Of a stretch of DNA of 64,000 nt, positions 53,572-64,000 are shown piece after piece. The number at the start of each line of letters is the position of its first letter. Position 1 is the stretch's first letter. The notes under the pieces were generated by a model. That model was not told the DNA's origin. It saw nothing but the letters and a program-made list of their open reading frames with translations, and did no database searches. The DNA is from Verrucomicrobiota bacterium (GTDB taxonomy: Bacteria; Verrucomicrobiota; Verrucomicrobiia; Chthoniobacterales; Xiphinematobacteraceae): contig JAHFTB010000002.1 of the NCBI GenBank assembly GCA_023269545.1, positions 1 through 64,000 on the forward strand, read 5' to 3'. A program made the position numbers and the translations under genes.

Positions 53572-56151
53572 TTATTCGCTTACCACAGAATCCTCTTCGA
53601 TTTGGCTGACAACCGGCGCAATTCCTTGAAGTTTCTTCTTACCGGGAAGATTAATCAGCTTCACTCCCATGGTATTGCGTCCAGTCTCACGAATTTCAGC
53701 CACCCGAGTTCGTACCATTTGGCCGCCCGTAGTGATGAGCATAATCTCATCCTTATCGCTCACGGAAAGAGCTCCCACTACATAGCCGGTCTTGTCACCA
53801 GTCTTCATGGTAATGATACCTTTCCCGCCACGAGCCTGGAGGCGATAGTCCTCAAAAGACGTACGTTTACCAATACCATTTTCTCCAGCTACAAGAAGCA
53901 TGGCATCCGCGCGAACGAGGGCAATTCCGACTACGGTATCTCCTGTTTCCGGACGAATTCCCCAGACTCCCACAGTATCTCGTCCCTGATCACGCAGTTC
54001 ATCCTCACTAAATCGGATACTCATTCCTTTGCGAGTCACGAGAAGCACCTCATTACTTCCGGAAGTCAGAACCGCATCAATCAGTTTGTCTCCCTGTTCA
54101 ATCTTGATAGCGATAATGCCTCCCTTTCGCACATTTGCAAAATCACCGAGGTTGGACTTTTTCACGATACCACTTTTTGTAGCAAATAAAATATGCTGCG
54201 CGGAGTCCCAGGTATTATCCTTTGCGCCAGCGCCGGAACCTGTGACTTTGGATTGAACGCGTAGTGTCGCGGCGATGCTTTCTCCCGGTTGAAGATTGAG
54301 GAGATTCGCAATAGAGCGTCCTTTGGAAGTACGGCCCAGTTCTGGGATTTCATACACCTTTTCCACATAGCAGCGGCCTGTTTTCGTAAAAAACATCAAG
54401 GAATCATGAGTGCTCGCAGTAAATAGATGTTCGACGAAATCATCTTCCTGACTTTCGCCCACATTTTCGCGGGTCGTCATACCAATGACACCCTTTCCTC
54501 CGCGACGCTGAGCGCGATAAGCACTGACAGCGGTGCGTTTAATAAACCCGCCATGAGTCACCGTAATAATGCAGCCTTCGTTAGCAATGAGATCCTCGAT
54601 ATTGATTTCGCCTTCATCAGGAACAATTGCCGTCAGGCGTGGATTGGCATATTTTTCACGCAACACATACAATTCGGATTTAATAATACTTAACACCCGA
54701 GTTTCGCGTGCAAGAACGTCCAGCAAATCTTGTATAGTCTTTAAAAGTTCACTATATTCACCGCTGACTTTCTTTTGCTCGAGACCAGTTAATTGATAAA
54801 GACGCAGCTCTAAAATGGCATCTGCCTGAGGTTCGCTAAAAAGATAACGTTCTTTTACCAGACGAGCTTCATTTCGAAGCAGAATCCCGATGGCCTCCAC
54901 TTGCTTGCGAGTAAACTCATAAGCCATGAGACGCCCCTTTGCCTCGTCCCTGGTAGCGGATTCGCGAATAATGCGAATAAAATCGTCCAAATGCTCAAGA
55001 GCAATGAGATAGCCTTCAAGCTTCTCCGCACGCTCTTCCGCCTGACGGAGAAGAAATCGCGTACGTCGCAAAATGACTTCACGCCGATGTTCGATATAAC
55101 TTTGGATAGCCTCCTTAAGCGACAATAGCTTGGGCCTTCCATGGTCAATCGCCAACATGGATACGGCAAACGAAGTTTCTAATTGAGTATATTTATAAAG
55201 ATTGTTGATGACGATCTTTGGAATCGCATCGCGTTTTAACTCAACAACAACACGAGTATTCTCGTCTGATTCATCTCGTACCGCGCTAATTTCAGTAATG
55301 ATTTTGTCATTAACAAGCTGGGCAATACGCTCCACCAAGGTGGCGCGGTTCACGTTATATGGAATCTCGGTGATGACAATTTGCTCTCGCCCTCCTTTAA
55401 GATCCTCGACACCCGCCTTTCCACGTACTTTGACAGAACCACGCCCCGTCTCAAAGTACTGCCGAATACCGGCAATACCGCAAATTTGACACCCTGTGGG
55501 AAAATCGGGTCCCTTAATATAAGCTAATAGCCCATCCAAAGTGATGGCCGGATCCTCGATCGTCGCGCAAATGGCATCAATCGCTTCTCCGAGATTGTGC
55601 GGGGGAATATTCGTTGCCATGCCCACAGCGATGCCCGTACCGCCATTGACAAGAAGATTGGGAAAAGCGGCGGGAAATACCGTTGGCTCTGTCAAACGCT
55701 CATCATAATTAGGAACAAAATCCACTGTATCCCGATCCATGTCGTCCATGAGAGCCGCGCCCAAATGGGTGAGACGAGCTTCCGTATAACGCATGGCGGC
55801 GGGGGGATCGCCTTCAACTGATCCGAAGTTCCCCTGTCCATCCACCAATCTTTCGCGCATAGCCCAGTGTTGGGCCATATGTACGAGAGTAGGGTAAATG
55901 ACAGCTTCACCATGCGGATGGTAGTTACCGCTGGTATCACCGCAAATTTTAGCACACTTGATATGCTGCTTCCCCGGTATCAAGCGCAAATCTTGCATGG
56001 CATAAAGAATGCGTCTTTGTGCAGGTTTTAAACCATCGCGAGCGTCAGGCAACGCCCGGGAAATGATGACAGACATTGAATAATCGAGGAAGGACCTCGA
56101 CATCTCTTCCGCTACATCAATTAAATAAACTTTCTCGTTCTGCGTATACAT
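53572..56151 (-). CDS. gyrA: DNA gyrase subunit A
   Basis: 859 residues. The breakage-reunion domain opens with [20 protein letters not shown], the active tyrosine is in [13 protein letters not shown], and the gyrase-defining GyrA box ([13 protein letters not shown]) is in the C-terminal beta-pinwheel, distinguishing it from ParC. It introduces negative supercoils together with GyrB encoded 20 bp upstream. The quinolone region reads [13 protein letters not shown]: the Ser83 and Asp87 equivalents of E. coli are Ala and Pro. Confidence 0.96.
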   Translation of the reverse strand: MYTQNEKVYLIDVAEEMSRSFLDYSMSVIISRALPDARDGLKPAQRRILYAMQDLRLIPGKQHIKCAKICGDTSGNYHPHGEAVIYPTLVHMAQHWAMRERLVDGQGNFGSVEGDPPAAMRYTEARLTHLGAALMDDMDRDTVDFVPNYDERLTEPTVFPAAFPNLLVNGGTGIAVGMATNIPPHNLGEAIDAICATIEDPAITLDGLLAYIKGPDFPTGCQICGIAGIRQYFETGRGSVKVRGKAGVEDLKGGREQIVITEIPYNVNRATLVERIAQLVNDKIITEISAVRDESDENTRVVVELKRDAIPKIVINNLYKYTQLETSFAVSMLAIDHGRPKLLSLKEAIQSYIEHRREVILRRTRFLLRQAEERAEKLEGYLIALEHLDDFIRIIRESATRDEAKGRLMAYEFTRKQVEAIGILLRNEARLVKERYLFSEPQADAILELRLYQLTGLEQKKVSGEYSELLKTIQDLLDVLARETRVLSIIKSELYVLREKYANPRLTAIVPDEGEINIEDLIANEGCIITVTHGGFIKRTAVSAYRAQRRGGKGVIGMTTRENVGESQEDDFVEHLFTASTHDSLMFFTKTGRCYVEKVYEIPELGRTSKGRSIANLLNLQPGESIAATLRVQSKVTGSGAGAKDNTWDSAQHILFATKSGIVKKSNLGDFANVRKGGIIAIKIEQGDKLIDAVLTSGSNEVLLVTRKGMSIRFSEDELRDQGRDTVGVWGIRPETGDTVVGIALVRADAMLLVAGENGIGKRTSFEDYRLQARGGKGIITMKTGDKTGYVVGALSVSDKDEIMLITTGGQMVRTRVAEIRETGRNTMGVKLINLPGKKKLQGIAPVVSQIEEDSVVSE

Positions 56152-56171
56152 CCGTAATTCCAGAGCACTTT

Positions 56172-58715
<2,544 letters not shown>

Positions 58716-58828
58716 TCAAGAAGAGATACATGTTGCGAAGAAATCGCCTTGCTTAAAAAAGTACCCCAAAGTCTTTTCAAATAAAGCGGGTTCGAGCAAC
58801 CTTTTTTTACCTCCCATTCTTCTTATGA

Positions 58829-58913
58829 ACTGATGTGACGCAAAAAAAACCTTGTGGGCTAAAATGGTTTTTTTGCTCCCAGAGCTCCTCAAAGTGCATA
58901 ACGTCAGTTATGC
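58829..58913 (-). repeat. Repeat family 1, full copy in reverse orientation
   Basis: Plus-strand sequence TGATGTGACGCAAAAAAAACC, TTGTGGGCTAAAATGGTTTT, TTGCTCCCAGAGCTCCTC and AAAGTGCATAACGTCAGTTA. It is the only inverted copy seen. It lies in the 320-bp gap between gyrB and the metalloprotease gene; nothing else is recognised there. Confidence 0.8.
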
Positions 58914-59003
58914 AGACCACGCACAAGCATTCTGGCTACGGGAATAAAATAGCCAAGTTGGGCATAAGTCCCCCTCCCCAACCCCTTTTCATGCATCCGA
59001 GAA

Positions 59004-61595
59004 TCAAAAATCCATACGGCCCATGCCGCGCAATGTATTGATGACATAAGCACAATATTCCGGATCCTTCTCAAAAAATTCCACAGGATCATCAAAAATC
59101 CGAGTCACCCCTACTGACAAAACTTCTGAGGAAGTATCTCTGCCTTCGCCATCCGTGTAGCGTTTATCAGAATAAGCGGTTCCCCCTTTCTTCTCCCAAT
59201 CCTCTCGGGTGCGCCTTGCACGAAATTCGACGCTGCTTTTTAAAATACTAGCAGACGGAGCTTCCACACAATGCGCTAATTCGTGAATAACCGCACTAGC
59301 TTCCCAGCCGGAACTTCGAAGATGTCGACTATCAATATTGATAAATTTTCCTGCATAATCAGCGCTGGAATTATATGAAAGATGAGAAACCTTGATTTCA
59401 CGCGGCTCCATGACTCTATACGATATCAGCGAGCGAAAAAATTTAAGCCCTACTCGATGCTCGGTTGGCATTTCCAACAACTGAGCACGCCGGGATGAAT
59501 CCGCTTCCTCCCACTCAATAACAGTAATCAATCCATTACAGGCAGCATTTAAATTTTTGATTAAATATAAGTCTTCGGATAGGAATTTTATATTTTCTTT
59601 CAAATGAGGAATTTTACTTATAAACTTAATATTATTTTCGTATTTAATTATAAATACAGACAACAATTGAAGATTCTGTAGAATTAATTTGGAATTTTCC
59701 AAGGAGTGAGTAAACTTTTCGTTTTTTCTTAAAAAATCAGAATTTTTGAGCCAATTTATAGTATTTCTCATTTCTTTTGGAACATTTTGCATTTCCACAT
59801 TTTCTAATACCTCAAAGGCTTTTCTAATAAATTGAGATATGGTATCGTTGTGTTCTTCGTATTTATAGGGTTTTGTTCCTAATTCATCCGAATAACTCAA
59901 CGTAATATCAGCCCATTGCGATTTCGGAAGCTCGAAAATCCGGTGAATGCCATCTTTTAATTCCCGACGCAGTCTCTTTACTTCGTATTGAGACTCTTCA
60001 TTGGCATTATTTTGGATTTCCAAATTTTTTGGAGTATTACGTTCTTGAGGTGTCAACTGATCATATTGAGGAAGATATTTTTTTATCAGGTCCCAGTATT
60101 TTTCGAGACTATCACTCTCCGCAACCTTGATTCTGTCTTGATAATTTTCTATCAAAGCACGGATCTCCGGACGCATCTGCTCAAAGGAACTCGGAGATCG
60201 CAGCAAGCCGTCGAGGCGTTTGGTTTCAGAAGAAATACCTCCCTTGGAAGGAGGAGGCATTGATGGTAAATCTGAAAGCGGCCGCTCCGTCAGAGATTTT
60301 TTTTTACTATCTTGGATTTGCTTCGCTTCTGTTTTTGCTAATGATTCAGAGACAAATTGATTTACAGATTTTTTTAAAATCTCCACTGAGTAAGGTTTTA
60401 TGATAGGTGCATCAGAATATTTCAGTACCATCACATCCCACTTCCACGGACTCTTATCCAGTATCCCATAAACTTTCTTACATAGGCTTTGAGTCAGTTT
60501 TTCTTTTTCGATATTGCGCCCCTCATTGATTCTTGTGTGCAAAATTTTAACCTTATTATCATCCTTTTGCATGGGAGACATCTGATCATAATTTGGAATA
60601 TAAGCTTTCAGTATCAAGTCATATTGGTCGTCGATTTTTTTAATTTCCCACTTACCCGGGATAATCAAAGATTCTATTTCCGGATCAACGACTTCACTGA
60701 GATTCTCATTCGAAATATTATTTACTCCCCCAGGACTCAGTCGAATCATTTCCTGCTGCCTTTGCAAATGAGGCGGTTGCGGTGGAACCACTGAATGAGC
60801 TAATTCTTGAATGTTTCCATTCCCTCGTTCGACTCGTGTTTGATAGGAGGGGCCCTGACCTGTTGCCCCTGCGCCCTGTCGAACCCATAGTTGAGGCATC
60901 AGCTTATCAGAAAGAGATTTTACAAATTTCTGCCGAATCACATTCAACTCTTTTTCAGATTTCTCACGAATATCGTTTCGAATTTTCGGATCGAGGCCGT
61001 TCCATGCCTGATATCGTTCCTCATCGGTTTTTAATTTGACATAATGAGGTAAATATTGATTTACCAACCGCCAATGTTCACTGACACTCTTCTGTGCGGC
61101 CCCTTCTATTTGCCCTTCAAAATCCAAAATTAATGGCACAAGCTCAGGACGCATCTGATCAAAAGAAGGCGGATTCCGCAAATTGGATGTAAGCACCTTA
61201 TAAATAGATCCCGCTAATTCATTGCGTTCATGAACGATCTTTTGGGGGGTATCCGCCATCCTAAAAGGATGCATCCCATTCTTGGATAAGGTGATAATGT
61301 CTTGGATCTGCTGAGACGATAAGCTATTCGGTACGGCATTTTTTCCCTTTCTCACAGAGTGTTTGGAATCAGAAGAAAAAAAATTTATAAAAATGAAAGG
61401 ATCCGGAATTTCCACTATCGCAACAGGATTTTTGGAAGACAGGAGTTTTTGATTTAAGATTTTATTTTTGAAATTCCCAGAAAAAGAGACTTCTTCCTTA
61501 CCCAGGTAATCTTCCGCAGGTGGCATCTCCGCATTCCTTATTCCGTAATCTAAATTTTGCGAATATTTTGTATTAATATTTTGTTTGATTTCCAT
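59004..61595 (-). CDS. Zinc metalloprotease with three tandem domains, possible secreted toxin/effector
   Basis: 863 residues without a signal peptide. The N-terminal two thirds contain three related domains of about 130 residues, with the pattern SFDQMRPELVPLILDF...W..IN-x-YLPHYVKL (first) and SFEQMRPEIRALIENY...YLPQYDQLTPQER (third), plus a more diverged middle copy (AYIPNYDQMSPMQKDD). The C-terminus has HELAH at about residues 771-775 and a glutamate near residue 824 in SSEVLSVG, together a plausible gluzincin-type zinc site. The toxin-like layout (repeats plus catalytic end) suggests a host-directed protease. No family name is claimed. Confidence 0.7.
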   Translation of the reverse strand: MEIKQNINTKYSQNLDYGIRNAEMPPAEDYLGKEEVSFSGNFKNKILNQKLLSSKNPVAIVEIPDPFIFINFFSSDSKHSVRKGKNAVPNSLSSQQIQDIITLSKNGMHPFRMADTPQKIVHERNELAGSIYKVLTSNLRNPPSFDQMRPELVPLILDFEGQIEGAAQKSVSEHWRLVNQYLPHYVKLKTDEERYQAWNGLDPKIRNDIREKSEKELNVIRQKFVKSLSDKLMPQLWVRQGAGATGQGPSYQTRVERGNGNIQELAHSVVPPQPPHLQRQQEMIRLSPGGVNNISNENLSEVVDPEIESLIIPGKWEIKKIDDQYDLILKAYIPNYDQMSPMQKDDNKVKILHTRINEGRNIEKEKLTQSLCKKVYGILDKSPWKWDVMVLKYSDAPIIKPYSVEILKKSVNQFVSESLAKTEAKQIQDSKKKSLTERPLSDLPSMPPPSKGGISSETKRLDGLLRSPSSFEQMRPEIRALIENYQDRIKVAESDSLEKYWDLIKKYLPQYDQLTPQERNTPKNLEIQNNANEESQYEVKRLRRELKDGIHRIFELPKSQWADITLSYSDELGTKPYKYEEHNDTISQFIRKAFEVLENVEMQNVPKEMRNTINWLKNSDFLRKNEKFTHSLENSKLILQNLQLLSVFIIKYENNIKFISKIPHLKENIKFLSEDLYLIKNLNAACNGLITVIEWEEADSSRRAQLLEMPTEHRVGLKFFRSLISYRVMEPREIKVSHLSYNSSADYAGKFINIDSRHLRSSGWEASAVIHELAHCVEAPSASILKSSVEFRARRTREDWEKKGGTAYSDKRYTDGEGRDTSSEVLSVGVTRIFDDPVEFFEKDPEYCAYVINTLRGMGRMDF

Positions 61596-61612
61596 AAATA
61601 GAATAGATTGTT

Positions 61613-64000
61613 TTAAAAATTATAATTTAATCCGACGAGCAGTCCGTGAGAGACAATGTCTCCGCCTCCAAATTGCGGATTATAGTAGCAATACCCCGAC
61701 AAACGAGATCCTAACTGCGCCATGAATCCTGCGGATCCAAATGCATTATTCCTGGCCCCCGTAGTACTCCTTAATTGAAATCCAGGGCCCACCCCATTGC
61801 CAAAGGCTGCCGAGACATTTTCCCCATAATTTAGAAACTCATGCTGCCAAGAAAGACCGATCTTTGGAATTAACTTACAACGGGCAGTAGGTTCCCAATG
61901 ATAAGAAATACTAGCACCCAATGTATTTACTAATGAATAAGGATTTTGTTTTCCCACCTTTACATTGAGATTTCCCGCCCCACTTTCAGTAAAAGATGAA
62001 ATTCCCATATAAGTATATTGGAGTGAATTATTTATTCCCAACCTCCATGGCCCCAGAGGCACTTCATACCCACCTCCCAACATGGAATTCAGTTCCCATA
62101 CGTTAGGATAACTGGTCAGCTTCCACTTTTTATGACCCAAGTGAATTATCCGATTCATCTCTAAGCTATTAAATCCGCTTCCAAGCAATGCATTCGCATA
62201 AAATCCTTTCCACTGCCCCGTGCTATAAATCCCCGATTTCACACCGTTACTTCTCAAACGAGATCCATTCGAGTACCATGATTTGATTCCTTGATAGCCC
62301 ATATAAGCCCCAACACTTATGTTCTCGCCGATGCGACGATCTCCGCCCGCACTAAAATATCCGGTAATTGCACGCTGTTTGGGCAAATCCATCGCACTGG
62401 TAATCTTAGAGAAAATTCCCGAAGCATTTGCAAAAAGACTCCAAGGGGAAGTTTCCTCAATATTCAAACCGCTTGGACTTTGTATATTCTTGTGATACAG
62501 ATTCGCCTCATGCGCACTTGCTTGCTGTGCCATTGGCTCCTGACTCAGTCCATTAAGAGACACTCCACCGGCGCCCTCTCTTACAGCGGCTAATCGTTCG
62601 TTAAGTTGCCCATACTGTATATTGGTTGCATTTAAAAGAACATCCTTAATATTCATTGCCATCATGGGCGCTAATAATTCCAAATAGGGGCCCACCTGAT
62701 CCCTGGGGATAAATTGTAGCACCCATATGGCCTCTCCTAATTGACCATATGCTTTCTCGTCATCTATCGCCTTATTTATTGCCTTACCTATGGAATTTTG
62801 CATAGGGGTTTTTCCTGTAAATTTTCCCTGTACCATTTTAATTTTTACATATTTGCGCTTCCCATCACCCACCACATCACCTTCATAAAAAACTTCCAAC
62901 TTTAACGCTCCTGGAAAATTATCTCCTTCTAACAATAATTCCCCTATGATTCCATGCTCTGCCTCCACCACCGTAAATTCCGAACCTCCTCGAGGAACAA
63001 ATCCATTCAGGATTCCAATCCGCAACCTCCCTCCCAATGTGGCTGTGCCTCGTACCATTAACTTATCATAAGAATCCCTATCCGCAATTTCGATAAATAG
63101 AATTCCCTGATCAGTTTGGATATAATTGCCTCTGATTCTAAAAGTTCCGATTGAATTACCAGGACTCATTATTCCGGAATTGTCTACATTTCCCGCGATA
63201 GTCCCGATGCCACTTAAAATAGAATTATGATGAACGGATACCTGCGAACTGGCTAAATGAGCATTAACGACTAGTTGCCCTGATTCAATATACGTACGCC
63301 CCGTATAAGTATTATTTTCAGTCAGGACTTGGGTTCCACTGCCTACTTTCCGGAGAGATAAGACCGCATTCTTCCCATTCCGTATGTCTCCCCAAAAATA
63401 TCCATGCCCATTGTTGTTTCCTATCGTGAAAGTTGCCGCATCATTACCATCCTTGATAGCAGCATCCGATCGGTTATTAGTGACTATGGATCCCACCTGC
63501 CCTAAAAGCCCCCCAATAGTCCCATCGAATCCACCAAGGTCTAAAATTGCTCCTTCTTCGACGAATACGTTCGAATTCGAGCTAAAAGTATTTTTCTTCC
63601 CCTGAAGTAAAGTTGCCTTTTCCCGGACTATGGTTGTTCCCAGATAGGTATTAGCATCACTAAAAATTAGAACTCCATGAGTTTGCCCGCCACAACCACA
63701 CGTCACGGTATATAAATTAGCTATAGTCAGTCCACCGTACCCCGATAATGGTGCTCCTGCAATTCGCACACGATAGCCATTTGTATCGATAGTTCCTCCT
63801 TCAGGCCCAAGCACGAATTCACCCGGTAAAAAATTGCAAATAAAGTCTTTCTCATAATTTGCTTTCGCCTTAATAGTACCACCATTGAGGATCAATTGTT
63901 TATGCCCAATTTCTCCCAATATTTTTTCTGTAGATAACGTTCCTCCAGTGAGTGCCACAGTTCCCCAACCGATATTCAAAGAACCCACGTCCACTGTTCC
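61613..64000 (-). CDS. Autotransporter (type V), C-terminal part; N-terminus outside the window
   Basis: The frame is open at the right window edge, so this is partial. The passenger shows parallel-beta-helix repeats (LTENNTYTGRTYIESGQLVV, then NSGIMSPGNSIGTFRIRGNY) including the autotransporter-associated PATR-like block. The last 280 or so residues form a beta-barrel (WSLFANASGIFSKITSAMDL, then SYHWEPTARCKLIPKIGLSW) ending in HGLLVGLNYNF, with the terminal aromatic residue typical of outer-membrane proteins. It would export its passenger to the surface. It follows the protease gene by 17 bp on the same strand. Confidence 0.88.
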   Translation of the reverse strand, partial: GTVDVGSLNIGWGTVALTGGTLSTEKILGEIGHKQLILNGGTIKAKANYEKDFICNFLPGEFVLGPEGGTIDTNGYRVRIAGAPLSGYGGLTIANLYTVTCGCGGQTHGVLIFSDANTYLGTTIVREKATLLQGKKNTFSSNSNVFVEEGAILDLGGFDGTIGGLLGQVGSIVTNNRSDAAIKDGNDAATFTIGNNNGHGYFWGDIRNGKNAVLSLRKVGSGTQVLTENNTYTGRTYIESGQLVVNAHLASSQVSVHHNSILSGIGTIAGNVDNSGIMSPGNSIGTFRIRGNYIQTDQGILFIEIADRDSYDKLMVRGTATLGGRLRIGILNGFVPRGGSEFTVVEAEHGIIGELLLEGDNFPGALKLEVFYEGDVVGDGKRKYVKIKMVQGKFTGKTPMQNSIGKAINKAIDDEKAYGQLGEAIWVLQFIPRDQVGPYLELLAPMMAMNIKDVLLNATNIQYGQLNERLAAVREGAGGVSLNGLSQEPMAQQASAHEANLYHKNIQSPSGLNIEETSPWSLFANASGIFSKITSAMDLPKQRAITGYFSAGGDRRIGENISVGAYMGYQGIKSWYSNGSRLRSNGVKSGIYSTGQWKGFYANALLGSGFNSLEMNRIIHLGHKKWKLTSYPNVWELNSMLGGGYEVPLGPWRLGINNSLQYTYMGISSFTESGAGNLNVKVGKQNPYSLVNTLGASISYHWEPTARCKLIPKIGLSWQHEFLNYGENVSAAFGNGVGPGFQLRSTTGARNNAFGSAGFMAQLGSRLSGYCYYNPQFGGGDIVSHGLLVGLNYNF

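Overview
The window looks like the chromosome of a Gram-negative bacterium that lives with an animal host. Core genes support a diderm cell: futalosine-pathway menaquinone synthesis (mqnD), NADH dehydrogenases (nuoD and a type II enzyme), ExbB/TolQ, an OmpA-domain protein, an RND efflux pump and an autotransporter. I infer a PVC/Verrucomicrobiota-like lineage from the gene mix, with moderate to low confidence; no rRNA is present to test it.

Layout. 1-5.3 kb is an accessory patch: a transposase remnant, a ribbon-helix-helix protein, a HicAB pair, two Phd-VapC pairs, and a tRNA-like 3' half joined to an antitoxin fragment. 5.5-7.8 kb holds mqnD and dsdA. 7.8-17.1 kb is a metal-resistance region: a CusCBA-type Cu(I)/Ag(I) pump on the minus strand, divergent from a CnrY-CnrX-CnrH-like sensor/anti-sigma/ECF-sigma cassette and two small accessory genes. 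17.2-28.8 kb is housekeeping: a tiny basic COX24-like protein, hisG, a DUF2062 protein, a TonB/OmpA chimera, glnD, ppdK, a PUR-domain protein and rnr, followed by tRNA-Gly(CCC). 30.5-38.6 kb has a cruciform MITE-like element, an HtrA protease, a secreted protein, a large TPR protein, exbB, uvrC, a candidate structured RNA and a methyltransferase. 38.7-44.2 kb holds a caspase-like protein followed by an apparently imported allantoin-use operon (permease, racemase, PuuE, allantoicase). 44.3-53.3 kb has ndh, nuoD, lysA, two unknown host-interaction-like genes, a phospholipid-methyltransferase-like gene, a MoeB/rhodanese fusion and a coiled-coil repeat protein. 53.6-58.7 kb is gyrA/gyrB. 59-64 kb has a repeat-containing zinc metalloprotease and an autotransporter cut by the window end.

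The strongest discoveries are: (i) a metazoan-type caspase homologue (38714-39835) that keeps the QAC cysteine but lacks the catalytic histidine and the p10 S1-pocket arginine, so it looks like a pseudo-caspase; (ii) a CnrYXH-like regulatory cassette paired with a CusCBA-type pump; (iii) at least two short interspersed repeat families that supply stop codons and protein ends to neighbouring genes, one copy of which carries a 72-bp duplicate of the upstream gene; (iv) a nested-hairpin mobile element that touches the htrA stop codon; (v) a possible 6S-like RNA after uvrC; (vi) a laterally acquired ureide-degradation operon.

Together these suggest a symbiont or parasite that recycles host purine waste nitrogen and may secrete effectors. 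No secretion-system genes lie in the window, so effector status is inference only.
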